Shown: one piece after another, positions 47,749 through 59,800 of the stretch
Layout of the letters: each line of letters opens with the position of its first letter
Position numbering within the stretch: the first letter of the stretch is position 1
Assembly (NCBI RefSeq): GCF_014898815.1
Contig: NW_026515406.1
Location: forward strand, 1,240,001-1,304,000
Reading direction: 5' to 3'
Origin: Panonychus citri
Taxonomy: Eukaryota; Arthropoda; Arachnida; Trombidiformes; Tetranychidae
DNA length: 64,000 nucleotides
Position numbers and translations under genes: made by a program
The notes under the pieces: generated by a model
Databases searched by the model: none
The model's input: the letters and a program-made list of their open reading frames with translations, nothing else
What the model was told of the DNA's origin: nothing

Positions 47749-50372
47749 TCACATGTCGTCAAAATCATCGGCAAATTTTTTCTTCTTTGATTTATTCAAA
47801 TCTTCCACTAGCGCTGATTTTTTAAATTGTTTAGCTGGTTCGGTGTCGATGAAGTATCGAACTCTTTTTGTGGCCGTTTCTAAGCTTTCGCTTTCTTTTC
47901 CGTCGTTCGCGTCGGGTGCAGCCCATTCCAAGACTAATCGACGTCCGAGTAAATGAGTGCTTAGACTTAACGCTTCGTAGGCGCGTTTAGCGTCTTCTTT
48001 GTTGACGAATTCTACGAAACCAAAACCTCTGTGAGTTCCTTCACCGGCCAGTCTTTTCGGAAGTCGAACAAATTTCAACTGTCCAAAAGCTTCGAAAAGT
48101 TGTTTAATGTCTTTAACAGTAGCTTCGAATGGAATATTTCGAATGGCTAATTTACTTCCCGTTTGTTCAGTGATCTTTGGCCTAGCCGCTCTTTCGGCTT
48201 TGATAACATCGGTCTTATCTTTCTGTACTCGTGATAATTGTAATTCAATTGCTCGATCATCCAAAACTGAACTTTGTAAAGATTTCATCGCTTTTTGAGC
48301 GGCTTTTCTTTCTTTAAATTGAATAAACCCATAACCCAGCGATTTTAATGTTCCATCGGACATTTTTTTCTTCGAAATAGTAACACTAGCGACTTTTCCA
48401 CACTTGGAAAAGTGATCTGATATTCCTTCCTCGGTGGTTGCAAAGTTCAATCCTTTGATTAAAATGGTTGTTTCTGGTTCACAATCATCTTCGATTGCAA
48501 CGGTTTGGTGATTTTGATCACTTTTCGATTCCGATTTTGACGATTCATCAGTTGGTTGGTCATTTTTTCCATTCGAATCTGTTGATTCTTTCTGATCAAA
48601 TACATCAACCGGAGCCCATTCGAGGTATAATGGAGTTAATTTAAAATTAAGATAAGCTAATTTCTTGAACATCGCTCTCGCTTCCACTGGATTATCAGCT
48701 TCAACAATCGCTGTAACTGCTAACGGTGGTAAAATGAATCTTTTAATTGTCCCATAAGGTTCAAGAATCTCTCTGAGTTCATGAGCCTCGGTTTTGGCGG
48801 GGATGTTTTTAATGAGAAAAACAGTTTTACTTCGAGTGCTTTCCGAGTCACTGAAAGCGTCAAGTTTTACTCCATTTTCTTTCAAAAATCGAGCAGCTTC
48901 GTTGACGATTTGAGTTTCAGCCAAGGCCATTCGAACGATAATCGACTCTTCCTTTTTACCTTCCAAGAGTAATTGACTTTTATTCACATTGTAACGTTCA
49001 CTTATCACTTCCGATATTGCGTTGGGATTGAGAAACAGTGAATTCCAATTATATCCTTTACCAGATTTCCTCCTATTTTCTAGTTCTTGTTGTTTTTTGT
49101 ATGAACTTTTACCTTCTAAATTTGCTCCTCTTCCTTCAATTTTACTCTCACCCGGTATAATGTGAAGGGTTCGCCCTTGGAAAATGGTTCCATCTAATTC
49201 ACTAAAAGCTTTGATTGCATGTTCGGGAAAACGAAAGTAACAAAACCGAAACCTTTGATTGTCTTGGTTTCAACGTCGATTGGTAAATGTACTTCAGCAA
49301 TGTCTCCATATTGGGCGAATAACTTTTCCAGCTCTTCTTCTGTACATTTGTAGTATAAATTACGAACGAAAAGACGACCAGTGTCAACCAGAACATCTTC
49401 GGACACTTGTTTCTCAACTCGATCTTTAGGATTTTTCATCTTGGGTTCTTCCTTCATTTCTTCATTCTGACATTTACAAACATAAATCTGTTCACCCTCG
49501 AAAACATTTCGATCTTTACTTAAGGCCTTGTTCATCTCAGCCTCCGTTTCGAAGGATACAAACGCCATTCCTTTTGGATTACGAACAACTCGGACACTTT
49601 TTGGCTTCAAAGGTGCCATGAATTGTTTGATTACACTTTTCTTACACTTATTTTTGGGGAATCTTTTGATCTTTACAGTAAATTTGAAGGTTCCTTTGAC
49701 ACAAGGTTTAGTTTTTGTTTCCTTTTCCTTTTCCTCTTTTTTACTTTCTTTGTTTTCTTTAGACTTTTTCTTCTCCACCACTTTAGTATCATTAGTAGTT
49801 GGAACATCATCATTTTGCCAAACTTTCTGTTTCAACGAGCTGATATTCCTCTGAGTTTGTATGAACTCCAAGAATTCTGGATCTTTTTCAAGCTCATTAA
49901 ATTCACTGACAATTGATTCTTTCTTTTCTTTTCCTTTAGAATCAAGAGATTTTTCATCTTCATCCACTGCCTCTTGTCCTTTGATTCCATCTTTCTTTTT
50001 ACCTTTACCCTTTTCTTTTTGTCCATCACCAAGTTTCCGACAAAATTCAACACAAATTCTATTCTGGCCAATACAAGTATTATTCATCGCTTCTTTAACT
50101 CGTTCCGCTTCATCTTCACTCTTGTAACCAACGAAAGCGAAATTTCTGAATCTACCTCCCTGTTTGAACTTTAATTGTAAATCAGTAACTTCACAATCCT
50201 TGGAGAATAATTTCCTCAACTTATCCCCAGTTATCTAAAAAACAAGATGATAAAATAATTGAGATAAATAAAATCAACTATCGATATAAAAATCCTTTTA
50301 ATCAAATATACTCACAGTATTTGGTAAATTTTTAACCACAAGTCGAGACGTTTTGTATTCAGTGGACGTCAT
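47749..50372 (-). CDS. RBM19: RBM19/MRD1 six-RRM ribosome biogenesis factor, one frameshift
   Basis: Exon 1 is 50372-50316 (MTSTEYKTSRLVVKNLPNT). Exon 2 is 50234-47749. This nucleolar protein binds pre-rRNA and is needed for 18S rRNA processing. Six RNA recognition motifs are recognisable: RRM1 about residues 10-83, RRM2 about 200-272, RRM3 about 305-380, RRM4 about 490-560 (degenerate RNP1), RRM5 about 610-685 and RRM6 about 713-795, with Lys/Glu-rich linkers. In RRM3, after KGFGFVTFVF, the frame slips by one at a run of four T on the coding strand (49228-49231 on the top strand). The conserved continuation, PEHAIKAFSELDG, is in the next frame, so one base, most simply one T of the run, is missing. 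With it restored the length would be about 847 residues. An assembly homopolymer error is the likeliest cause. Confidence 0.92.
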
Positions 50373-50794
50373 CCTTTGAAAATATGAATCAGATTCTTAA
50401 TTAAAACACAAAACAAAGAACAATTTAAGGAAAACACAATTAAAACAAATAGTTAAGAGAAACAAAAACAATCAAAACAAACACATTTCAAGAAAACATG
50501 TGAGTTTATTTTTAGAAAATTTTCTTTGTTTAGGCCAATAGATGTCGCTTTTTCGAATGAAAAAGTTTAATTTTCTGATTGAAAGTTGATTAGTTTGATA
50601 TAAATTGGAAAATTCTTGATAATATAGTAATTACTTTAATCTTTTATTCACAAATATAAAATGGTGAAGTCACAATGAAACAAAGAAATGAAATGCTAAT
50701 TTAAAAGATGATACAAGGTTTCAATTCTGATGAAGTGGTTATGTATAAATTATCTAATGAAGATGAAGCTTGTTTTTGTAATTAGTTAATGATG
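50373..50794. other. Short intergenic between RBM19 and BAP60 copy B
   Basis: 422 bases holding the RBM19 promoter and the 3' flank of copy B. The flank is unrelated to that of copy A beyond about 20 bases past the stop codon. Confidence 0.6.
50538..50549 (-). promoter_or_regulatory. YY1/Pho-like element variant upstream of RBM19
   Basis: In RBM19 sense it reads AGCGACATCTAT, 10 of 12 matches to the element upstream of ALG9 and the left-edge gene, same orientation, 166 bases upstream of the ATG (175 at the left-edge gene). Confidence 0.4.
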
Positions 50795-52907
50795 TTAAGC
50801 ATTTCTTATTCCTAATGCTTGTTCAAGTTCAGCTCTTCTTAATTGAACTTTACCATAAAAGTAACGACAAACAGCTTCTTGTGTCCAGGGTTGGAAGAAA
50901 AAGTCTGATCGTCTCTCCTCTTCTGGATTACCAGCTTGATCAGTCATTGTCTATGATTAGAAAGATAATTGTAATTATTAGTTAGTTGGGTTGATTGATT
51001 GTGATTAGAGTAAACATACCTTGAGATCACGCATTTGAGAAAGTAACCATTTATGTATAAATTGTTGTGGATCTTTAGCAAATGACAAGAAAAATTCTCT
51101 ATTTGTTTTCAATTGGTTAATTGTTTCCACCGTTTCATGAATCTTGTTGTCCAAATTTTGTATGTCTTGTTGATTGTGTGTGGAAACAATAAAATTATTC
51201 ATTTGAACTTTCAACGGATCATCAACTTCCACATCAATATCGTAGCAAGAAGTTTTCTTGGTCTCTGGTCCTTCAACACTAATCAAATGATTGATAACAA
51301 TTGGATCGGGAGGATGAAGAAGTGTATGTAATCGGGAAGGGATTTCGGCAAATTTCATTCTTGCACATTGAAATATTTGCTCTAAATATTTGTCACAATT
51401 GATAAACTCTCTTTCATGAGCATCTTGTAATTTATGCGTTTTAATGTACTGCCAAAGAGCATTTATGATAACTGGTCGTGTTTGTGTGTGAATACCCAGT
51501 AAACGGGCTAATCGAGGATCCAATCGAAATTGTAACGGTTGATAATCGAGAAGAAGTAAAATGGTACATCGAACATTCTTGTTGCCTGGTCTCTTAACTT
51601 GGAAACCATCGGTTTCCGTTGTGTTTGGTGTTCGATGCCATTCAACAAGATGATTATCTGGACCATAAAGATCTTTGTCCAATTCGATCACCAAAGATTT
51701 GAAGAAGGAGGAAAATTTCCTCTTGATTTTACTCTGATCTATTTTAGGAGTATTTTGATCATCCAACAATCGACCTTCAACTCTCAACTCCCATGAAGGA
51801 ACATGTAACTCTTCCCCATTTCCATCTACTTCATGTTTACCGGGGAAAAAAGTATTTGAGATGAAAATTCGTAATTTACGTTTTAGTTTCATTGGTTTTT
51901 TCGAAGATTCAATTATCTCCAATCTTTTTCTCTTTAGATGAAAATCAAGCTTCTTCTCGAAACAAATTAAATCCATGTAAGCTTGTGATTCTGGAACTAA
52001 ATCTCGTACTTTAGATTGTAAATTAACATCACCAAGTTTCTTTTTCTTTTTCATTGATGGTGTTGTTGTGGATGTTGATGCTGATGTCGTTGTTAATTGT
52101 CCTGCTATTTGTCCAGGTCCAAGTCCAGGTCCAGGTCCTGGTCCTGGTCCCATAACTCCAACAATTCCTCCTCCTCCTCCTCCTACTCCACCAACTATTC
52201 CACTAGAAACAATTCCTGGTGGAACCCCTACAACTCCACCACCAACTAATGATGGAGAAGGTGATGATGATGATGTTGATATTGACGATGATATTGTTGC
52301 AGATGGAACTGGAGATGAAGTCATCATGGTAGAGATTAATGGACGTTTCATTCCACCCACACCACCCACACCACCGACTCCAATTGGTCCTCCTTGTGGC
52401 ATTCCTCCGACTCCCACTATTCCTACATTTCCTCCGGTATTACTTACACTTACAATTCCACCACTTGCAACACTACTCATACCGATATTGGAACTAACAT
52501 TAACAAGACCTCCAACATTATTTGGAATATTTCCCACTCCTATTCCTACTCCTGGTCCAACATTTACTCCCTGTGGTGGTCCACCGAGTGACATGATACC
52601 ACCGGATTGATGGTTACCAGGAGGCATCATAGGTCTTTGTTGTGATCCATGAGGTTGGAGTGGCTGTTGCTGTTGCTGCTGTTGTTGTAATTGTTGTTGT
52701 TGTTGCTGCTGTTGTGGCGGTGCCATTCTAGGATGACCTGGTGGTGGATGAGGTGGTCCACCATGGGGTGGAGGAGGCATCATAACATGATCAGGTGGTG
52801 GTTGTGAAGGTGGTAATCCTTGTCGAAATGATGTTACTGGTTGTCGCTGAGGAGAAACTGGTGGAGGAAAAGGAGGACCATGGGGAGGAGGCATTCGCAT
52901 ATTGTCA
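50779..52907 (-). repeat. Inverted duplicated segment, arm B
   Basis: Reverse-complement partner of 42400-44499, separated by about 6.3 kb that contains ZDHHC17 and RBM19. Slightly longer because of extra CAA/CAG codons. Confidence 0.9.
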
Positions 52908-52918
52908 TATTTATACAT
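50795..52918 (-). CDS. SMARCD: BAP60/SMARCD chromatin-remodelling subunit, copy B
   Basis: Exons 52918-51020 and 50950-50795 give 684 residues. Same domain order as copy A: Pro/Gln-rich and Gly/Val-rich N-terminal half, SWIB domain, C-terminal coiled region ending RRAELEQALGIRNA. Differences seen: the start MYKYDN versus MHRPDN, a longer and interrupted glutamine tract (two runs of eight around QL), LQPHG versus LPHG, and loss of a Val-Gly pair in the Gly-rich region. The SWIB domain and everything after it look identical in protein. The gene is intact and not a retrocopy, since the intron is present at the same site. Upstream DNA is unrelated to that of copy A, so expression probably differs. 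Confidence 0.95.
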
Positions 52919-53114
52919 AATAGTTTTCTATTAAAACCCAAATAACACAAAAAATCAATCCTTAACTTGTGGAGATAAGCAATTATAAGAAGTGAATCAA
53001 TCACTAATCACCATTTAAGAAGAAATCAAAATAATCAAAGTCAAACAAAAAATAATTCAAATCAATTATAAAAAACAAAAAGGGAAAAATTTTTCTAATT
53101 GACAAAAAAGCTTC

Positions 53115-53126
53115 TGCGCAGTCGCA
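53115..53126. promoter_or_regulatory. NRF1-like TGCGCAGTCGCA
   Basis: Two near-palindromic halves resembling the NRF1/Ewg site TGCGCATGCGCA, about 200 bases upstream of the BAP60 copy B ATG. Very CpG-rich for this DNA. Copy A has no such site. Confidence 0.35.
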
Positions 53127-53144
53127 GTTCATTCAAATAGCATA

Positions 53145-53152
53145 ACCGCGTA
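53145..53152 (+). promoter_or_regulatory. ACCGCGTA element near BAP60 copy B
   Basis: Same octamer as at 42158-42165, at nearly the same distance from the start codon but inverted relative to the gene. Confidence 0.25.
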
Positions 53153-53854
53153 GTTCAAACCTACGATTCCATCTAATTTATTGCAATTAAAACTTAATTA
53201 ACTTTTGAGAATCACATCGAATCAATTAATCACAAAAATCAAAGCATCATATTCATTTCTAAAAGGACCATACTGATGCCAGTTCTATCCATCTCCTAAT
53301 GAAATCATTTATGCAAGAAAATGAAACGAAACAAAAATTTTAATCGAAATTTAATTTTCCATTTGAATAAAATTAGGATTAAATGATTAACAATCAAATC
53401 ATTATAATATTTTTATTAATTGTAAAGAATAAAAGTTTTCTCAGCAATTTAATGAGTTAAAATGAACAGACAATCAGTGAGACAATTTAGTCTTGCGTAT
53501 TAAGTTAATATCGATTGGAATATTTTCTCACTTTTGTGATGAAATAAAAATTACATTTGATTGTTGGAGTTGATTGAGTTAACAACAACAACGAAAATAA
53601 TCAAGAAAAAATTCATTAACTATGAAGAATAAGATAAACAATCAAAATGAACCGATTAACAGTTTTACCAACCATTATAAACTCACCGGATTGAAATTGC
53701 CAACAATTAACCACAATAATAATCTTAAAGTATGAAAAAAATAACGAAAATCAAATTGATCAAGTTAATTGGGAATAATTTTTATTTCTGATCCAGTTAA
53801 TTGTGAAAGTTTTTTTTTCTTCCTCTAATTGTGATTAATTTCCAAAACAATAAA

Positions 53855-56800
53855 ATGACAACCATTTTAGATGGGATTGTTGATGAGGTAAGTTTTAATT
53901 GCTAAATACTTGACACGATTAAGTTTTAATTTTATTGAAAGGAAAAGCAAATCAATCAAAAAACCAAGATCAAACATTTAATTGGTTAATTGTTAATGAG
54001 AATGAAAATTTCCTTAATCATATATTATACAAAAGAAGCTAAAAGTTTTCCCATTTTAAATTATTCATAAATTGTAACAATCCATTGGATGCTTTAATTA
54101 GCTAATAAAGTGATGCTAACTGTTAGTTTTAATCATTAATAAATTAAAGTAAATTGAGATTTCATAAGTATAATTAACTGATTAACTTTTAATGTATGAA
54201 ATTAAACTGAAAGCAAATGATATTTTCATTGGAAAATCTTAATTGTCATGAAAGTAAATGTAAATCAATAGGAAACAGATTATGATTGATGGTGAAATGT
54301 TCAACATCAGTAATGGATAATTGTGATTTCTTTTGGTTAATTGTTGGTGTCAGAGAGACAAAATCCAATCAAAATCAAGATAATTAATCTTGTTGATGTG
54401 ACAAAAAAATCTCTTCATTTCATTTTCCATGATAATCAAATAATTGCCAGAGATGGAGAGAGAGAGAGAGAGGAGGTCAAGAAGATGATGATGAAGATGA
54501 TGAAGATAAAGATGATTATGATGAAATATGTTACCAGAAAAAAAGGATAAATGGAAGGATGAAAAAGATGAAGATAATGTTAAGCCCTTGGGGCATATTC
54601 ATGCTCGAAGCTCAGTCCATTAAGTAACAATTTATTGATCATCTCATCTACCAAATCGCAAATGATAATCATCACAATGATAATATGAACAATTAAATAT
54701 CTCGAACTGATGAAAATAATATGAAACTTTAGTCGATTGTCTCATAAAATTTAGCTCGTAGTTAATTTTAATTGATTAACTCTTGTGTAATCAATTTAAA
54801 AGCCTCCGAGCAAATTAAATATAAAAAACAATTGAGTTTTCTGAGTCTAAATTAAAGTTTATCCAAATTAAAATGAAAAAAAGAGACAATTATAATGTAT
54901 ATTTGTAATATAAGTTACGACTTGATGAAAGCTATTCAAACAATCAGATTATTAATTAAATTAACTTCTTCTACCCTGAGGGCGAAATTTGTTAATCATT
55001 AATAAAAGAAAAGCAATTAACCTTTTTGAAAGGTAAAGAAAATGAGAAAAACTTTTCAAACTTTTTTCTTCTTTCAAACTGATTTACAGTTCGAAGGAAA
55101 TGAAAAAAGAAAACTAATCGAACCTTTTGATTGATTGTTCTAAACTTTATTTGGTTTATTCTTTTCTCTTTTTCTATCAATAATATACACGAATATTTAT
55201 CTTCTATTGTCATCTTCATGCTCATCTTGTTTTCGAAATTTTCTCTCGATTTCAGCAAAAACCTTCACGTCAAAATCTTTTCGATTGCCTTCGAACTAAT
55301 CTTCATCTAAAGTGCCTCGTTCTAACCTTCCTGATCTCTTCTGGACTGGTCACTATTCTTTGGTGTAAAATCGGTCAGATAACCCATTTAATCCTCAACA
55401 TTCAGGTAAATCTAATCACAATTAACTCGAAACTCTATTTTAATCGATAAACAATCAATAGTTCCAGAGTATTTAGCCAGTTATTCAATTTTAAATCGAA
55501 AGTTTCAAGTGAAAAATACCAGAACATTTATTAGAAGTAAAGTTTTATTTTTCGAGTCTCGAATTTTTTTTTCGAACTTTTTTCTCTTGTTCTAAACTAA
55601 ATTCTCAACAACAATTGTCATCATCATGTTTTCTTGTTTTTTTATTATTATTGTCAACTTTATTATCCCAGGTAATAGTCTCGAGTTAATATCATGTTAT
55701 TATTGTTTTTCCGAGTGAAAAAAAAGTTTTTATCATCATTTAATTTTCCATGAAAATAAATGGAAACTGTAATTTCTTGAATCCGTTTTCCGACAGTTGA
55801 TTATTTGATCGATTGTAATTTAATTACGACCATTAACCTTGCGCTTGTCAATCACAAAACCCAATCAAATTGAACTTGACAATGTCCAAGTTGACCTTAA
55901 ACACGCTTAGAAGGCTAGATGATTAAGATTATATATTAACCATGAATTCAGAATTTAATCTAAATTTAATACATCTTGTAAATCGAGAAATTTAAATTTC
56001 TTGTGTAAATTACATCAGTTGAATCACAAATCTCCTTATGTTTATCATTACCATGAACCATGGATTGAATTGTCAATTTATTCAATGTTTGCTATTCAAT
56101 TTTTCATCATAATGGTTACATGAAGATGAATTTAAGTTCACCAGAATTTATTCATATTAAGAAGCTGAAGAGGAGAAGATGAAGAATAAAAAAAAATTAA
56201 AATATCGTCAAAATTTTCAGAGGAAAAAAGTTCCATTAGATTTTCAGTAAGTGAACATTTTTCATGATGAAAAAAAAAGTCAACAGGGAGTGTGAAGGTT
56301 AAGACACATTAAGAAAATGATTCTGATGACAGAGAATGAGGAAGATTCATAATCATCCCATGCAAACTGAGGAGATAAAAGTTCATTGATAATGATAAAT
56401 CATATTGAACTTGTTAGGTGAAAACTACTGAGAATTTGGATGAAAAAAAAAACAAAATTTCCGTTCAAAAACTGGAAAAAAAGTGAAAATCAATAATAAT
56501 AAGCAAACTGTTCATTAGCCTGACAATTCAAATTGTGATTTCATGATGATTAAGCATCATCTTCATGGGGATAATATTTTTCAACATGGATAAACACTTA
56601 ATCATCTCATGTTTCATTCATTATTATCATTAATTTGGTTCATCAATTAACAACGTTAATAATAATGAGCCAAGAAAAGTGAACATCAAAATTTGAATAC
56701 AATTAACTATCAAGATGAAACAAAAACCAGTAACAATTAAATTAACCTTTTGGTATATTATCAATTAATCAACTGATTGTCAACAACAGTCTTTACAGAT

Positions 56801-59800
56801 TAATGGTCAACGGAAAAGGACCAGTCCATGTGATGATGGTTATATTTACATTCCTATGGTTTTTGTGGTCATGTTATACTTTGCCTATTTGATTGAATGT
56901 TGGCATTCATCAACTCGATCACAATTAGTAAGTATTAGATTACAATTAACACCTTATAATCAAAAAAGGTAGAAACCTTGAGATAACAATCAATGAACCA
57001 GAATTAAACCAGAATCAAAGTTATCACAATCAAGAGCTAGAAATTGATTCACACTCAGTTATCACAATCGAGAGGATGTCAAGTTATTCTGGAGGAAAAA
57101 AAATCTTCCCCGGAAAATGTGATCATCATGATTTTTTTATCATCATCACCATCATTAAGATGTCATCCTTTTAGTATTTTCTCTCATCTTCATCATCCTC
57201 CCTTTTTATCATCCTCATCTTTATTTTCATCTTCATCCTTCCATACCAATGATAACTTAATGAGCCATCATTTATTGAGGCATAAATTATATATTTATTA
57301 CCATAGTTTTCTGGTGACCTCAATTTTGTTTTCATTTTCGATTTTTTTTTTCTTCTCTATTTCCCTTATTATCTGCTCAGAATCTGCATCATGTTCATGA
57401 TAATCATGATTCTCATCATCATAATCAACACTATGATAATCTGATAACTGTATGAATATATTTGATATCATTCAAGTTTCCATGATACAAAAACAATGCA
57501 ATTAAAACTGTTACCGTTTAGATTTGATAGATGAGATTATTGATTAAGATGATAATGTTACATAAATAGATTCAATTGAAATAAGTTACGAAACAATTTC
57601 CATGATAATGATTAAAATTTTATCATAATCATTAGAATCAAGATTGATTGTTGACAATAAACTTGAAGGAAAAATAAAACTATAACAAGTTCAGTTTCAT
57701 GGTGATATATTACAATCTCATTCGGTATATTGTACGAGGTGATGTTTTTATTTCTATTTTCATCTTTCCTCCTCCTACTCAACCTCCTCATCCTCATCCT
57801 CATCCTCATCATCATCCTCATCTTCATCTTCGTTTCCTCAAGAAAAATGAACACGACCAAACCCCTGAAAGTATATAAGGTTTGGTATTTATACTAAAGC
57901 TTAAGCCTACGAATCGATTGGATCAATAAGCTGAAAACACTTTGATCCTTAACAATTATAATGAAATAAACAGGGTGATTCAGATCACAGTCACGTTTTT
58001 ACATCTAAATTAATAATATCATGAAATATTGATGATGGAATTGAAACTCTCATCTTGATAATAATAATAACTTTTTTCTTTTACTTTGTTCTAATACAAG
58101 AAAGTTTGAAGGAAAAAAAAATCTAATCAACTTTTTGTTTTTGTTTCATTCGATGAAAATTTTCAAGAAATGATAACCATAACATTATTCATTCATTCAT
58201 TTTTGATACAATTATCATCATGTATCATGATTATCATGATGATAACAATTTTCCATTTAGTTGTAGAAACAACATTCAAAAAGTATTATTATTACACATT
58301 CATTGGATTCATTATATTACTCAGATGGAGAGAGGGAAAAAAGTTATCATCATTTACACTTCCAAAGAAATTGCTCCCTTCTTGATCTCCTTTTTCTTTG
58401 TTTATCTTTTTCATTCTTCTTCTTTTCATGATGATGAGCTTTTTGATGATATGAAGCATGCTAAGTATTCAGAATGAAGATGGAGAGGGAGATAGAGAGA
58501 AGATAAATGAAAACAAAGGAGGAAAAGTAGGTGGAGGCGGAAGAAGATGAAGAAGAGAGAAACAAAAAAAAACCTTCTATTTGCAAAGATGATAAGAAGA
58601 TGAAGATTCTATCATGATTATGATGATGATGATGATCTTTATCGTCTTATTCTGATTCTCGAAACGAGTGAACCCTTGAAAAGTGACTGAATCGAGAAAA
58701 ACAGAAACCCTAAAGCTTTTTGAATATAATCTTTCTCTCTCTCTCTCTTTCATCATTTGTCATCATCAGAACAGAAATATTATTCTTTTATGATGTTTAT
58801 CATCATTTTTATCTTTCACATGATAGAATGAAGCAAAAAAATTCTGTAAAATTCTGTAATATATAAAAGAAATGCTATTCGATAAAAAAGAATTGAAGTC
58901 AAACCATAAGAAGAAAAATATTACATTTACTTTTTTTTCTCTCTATTTGGTTGTTCCTATTCCTCCTCTTCCTTTGACTATTTATTTTACTTTTTATCAT
59001 TCTCATCATTGGAAAACATTGAAGCTACTCAACTACTCTCTCTCTCTCTCTCTCTCCATCCCCAGCATCCCAACTTCCCTGAAATTTTATCATTTCCGAC
59101 TCAGAATCATCTCATAGTAAAAGTCACTCCCAGTTTCTTATCGTCATGTTAACAATGATAATATAACAACAACAATGTTTAAGACATCAACAGAAATAGA
59201 TAAACATATATAAAAATATTTCCATCAGACATTTCTAGGTCATTTCATTTTCCATGCTCATGTATCACCCTCACTACCACCACCCACTCCCTCATCCTCC
59301 CATCATCATTATCTTCATCATTATCTTCATCTCTCTCACTCTCTTTATCGAAAAACTTTTTTTTCAATTTATCTCATGAACGAGAAAAATAAACTCAACT
59401 TTCCATTAACTTTTCTCCTTGTTATTAATACTTAAGGTAATTAAATATTAATCATCGAGCTAATTGTAATTAAATTTTCTTCAAAATGATTAACAGCCAT
59501 GAATTCATGATTAACCTTTATTTTCATGGTAAACATTTGTCTGGATAACAATTGCTTTTAAATCAACTGATTATCTTGAGTTTTATTATATAAAAATATG
59601 AAAAAGTAAAATAATGTAACACAATTAAGTTTAATTTGGTTTTTTTTTCATTGTTTATTGTTGTTATTTAGACAGCAATTAATCAAGTGTCTGATTACAG
59701 TTTCGTAGTTAATTATAGTTAAACTAATTAACTTAATTAGGAGAAGATTAAGTTTCAAATGGTTTGATTTTATCTGTTCTGTTTATCGTTGAAAGAAAAG

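Larger units (their letters stand above)
52919..53854. other. Divergent upstream region of BAP60 copy B and TMEM151
   Basis: AT-rich intergenic DNA. It carries an NRF1-like site and an ACCGCGTA octamer near copy B. No coding region seen. Confidence 0.55.

Noticed and set aside
57044..57400. 118-codon Ser/His/Leu-rich frame in a TMEM151 intron
   Set aside because: CAT/TTC-type simple sequence, no conserved domain, and it lies within an intron whose borders fit well.
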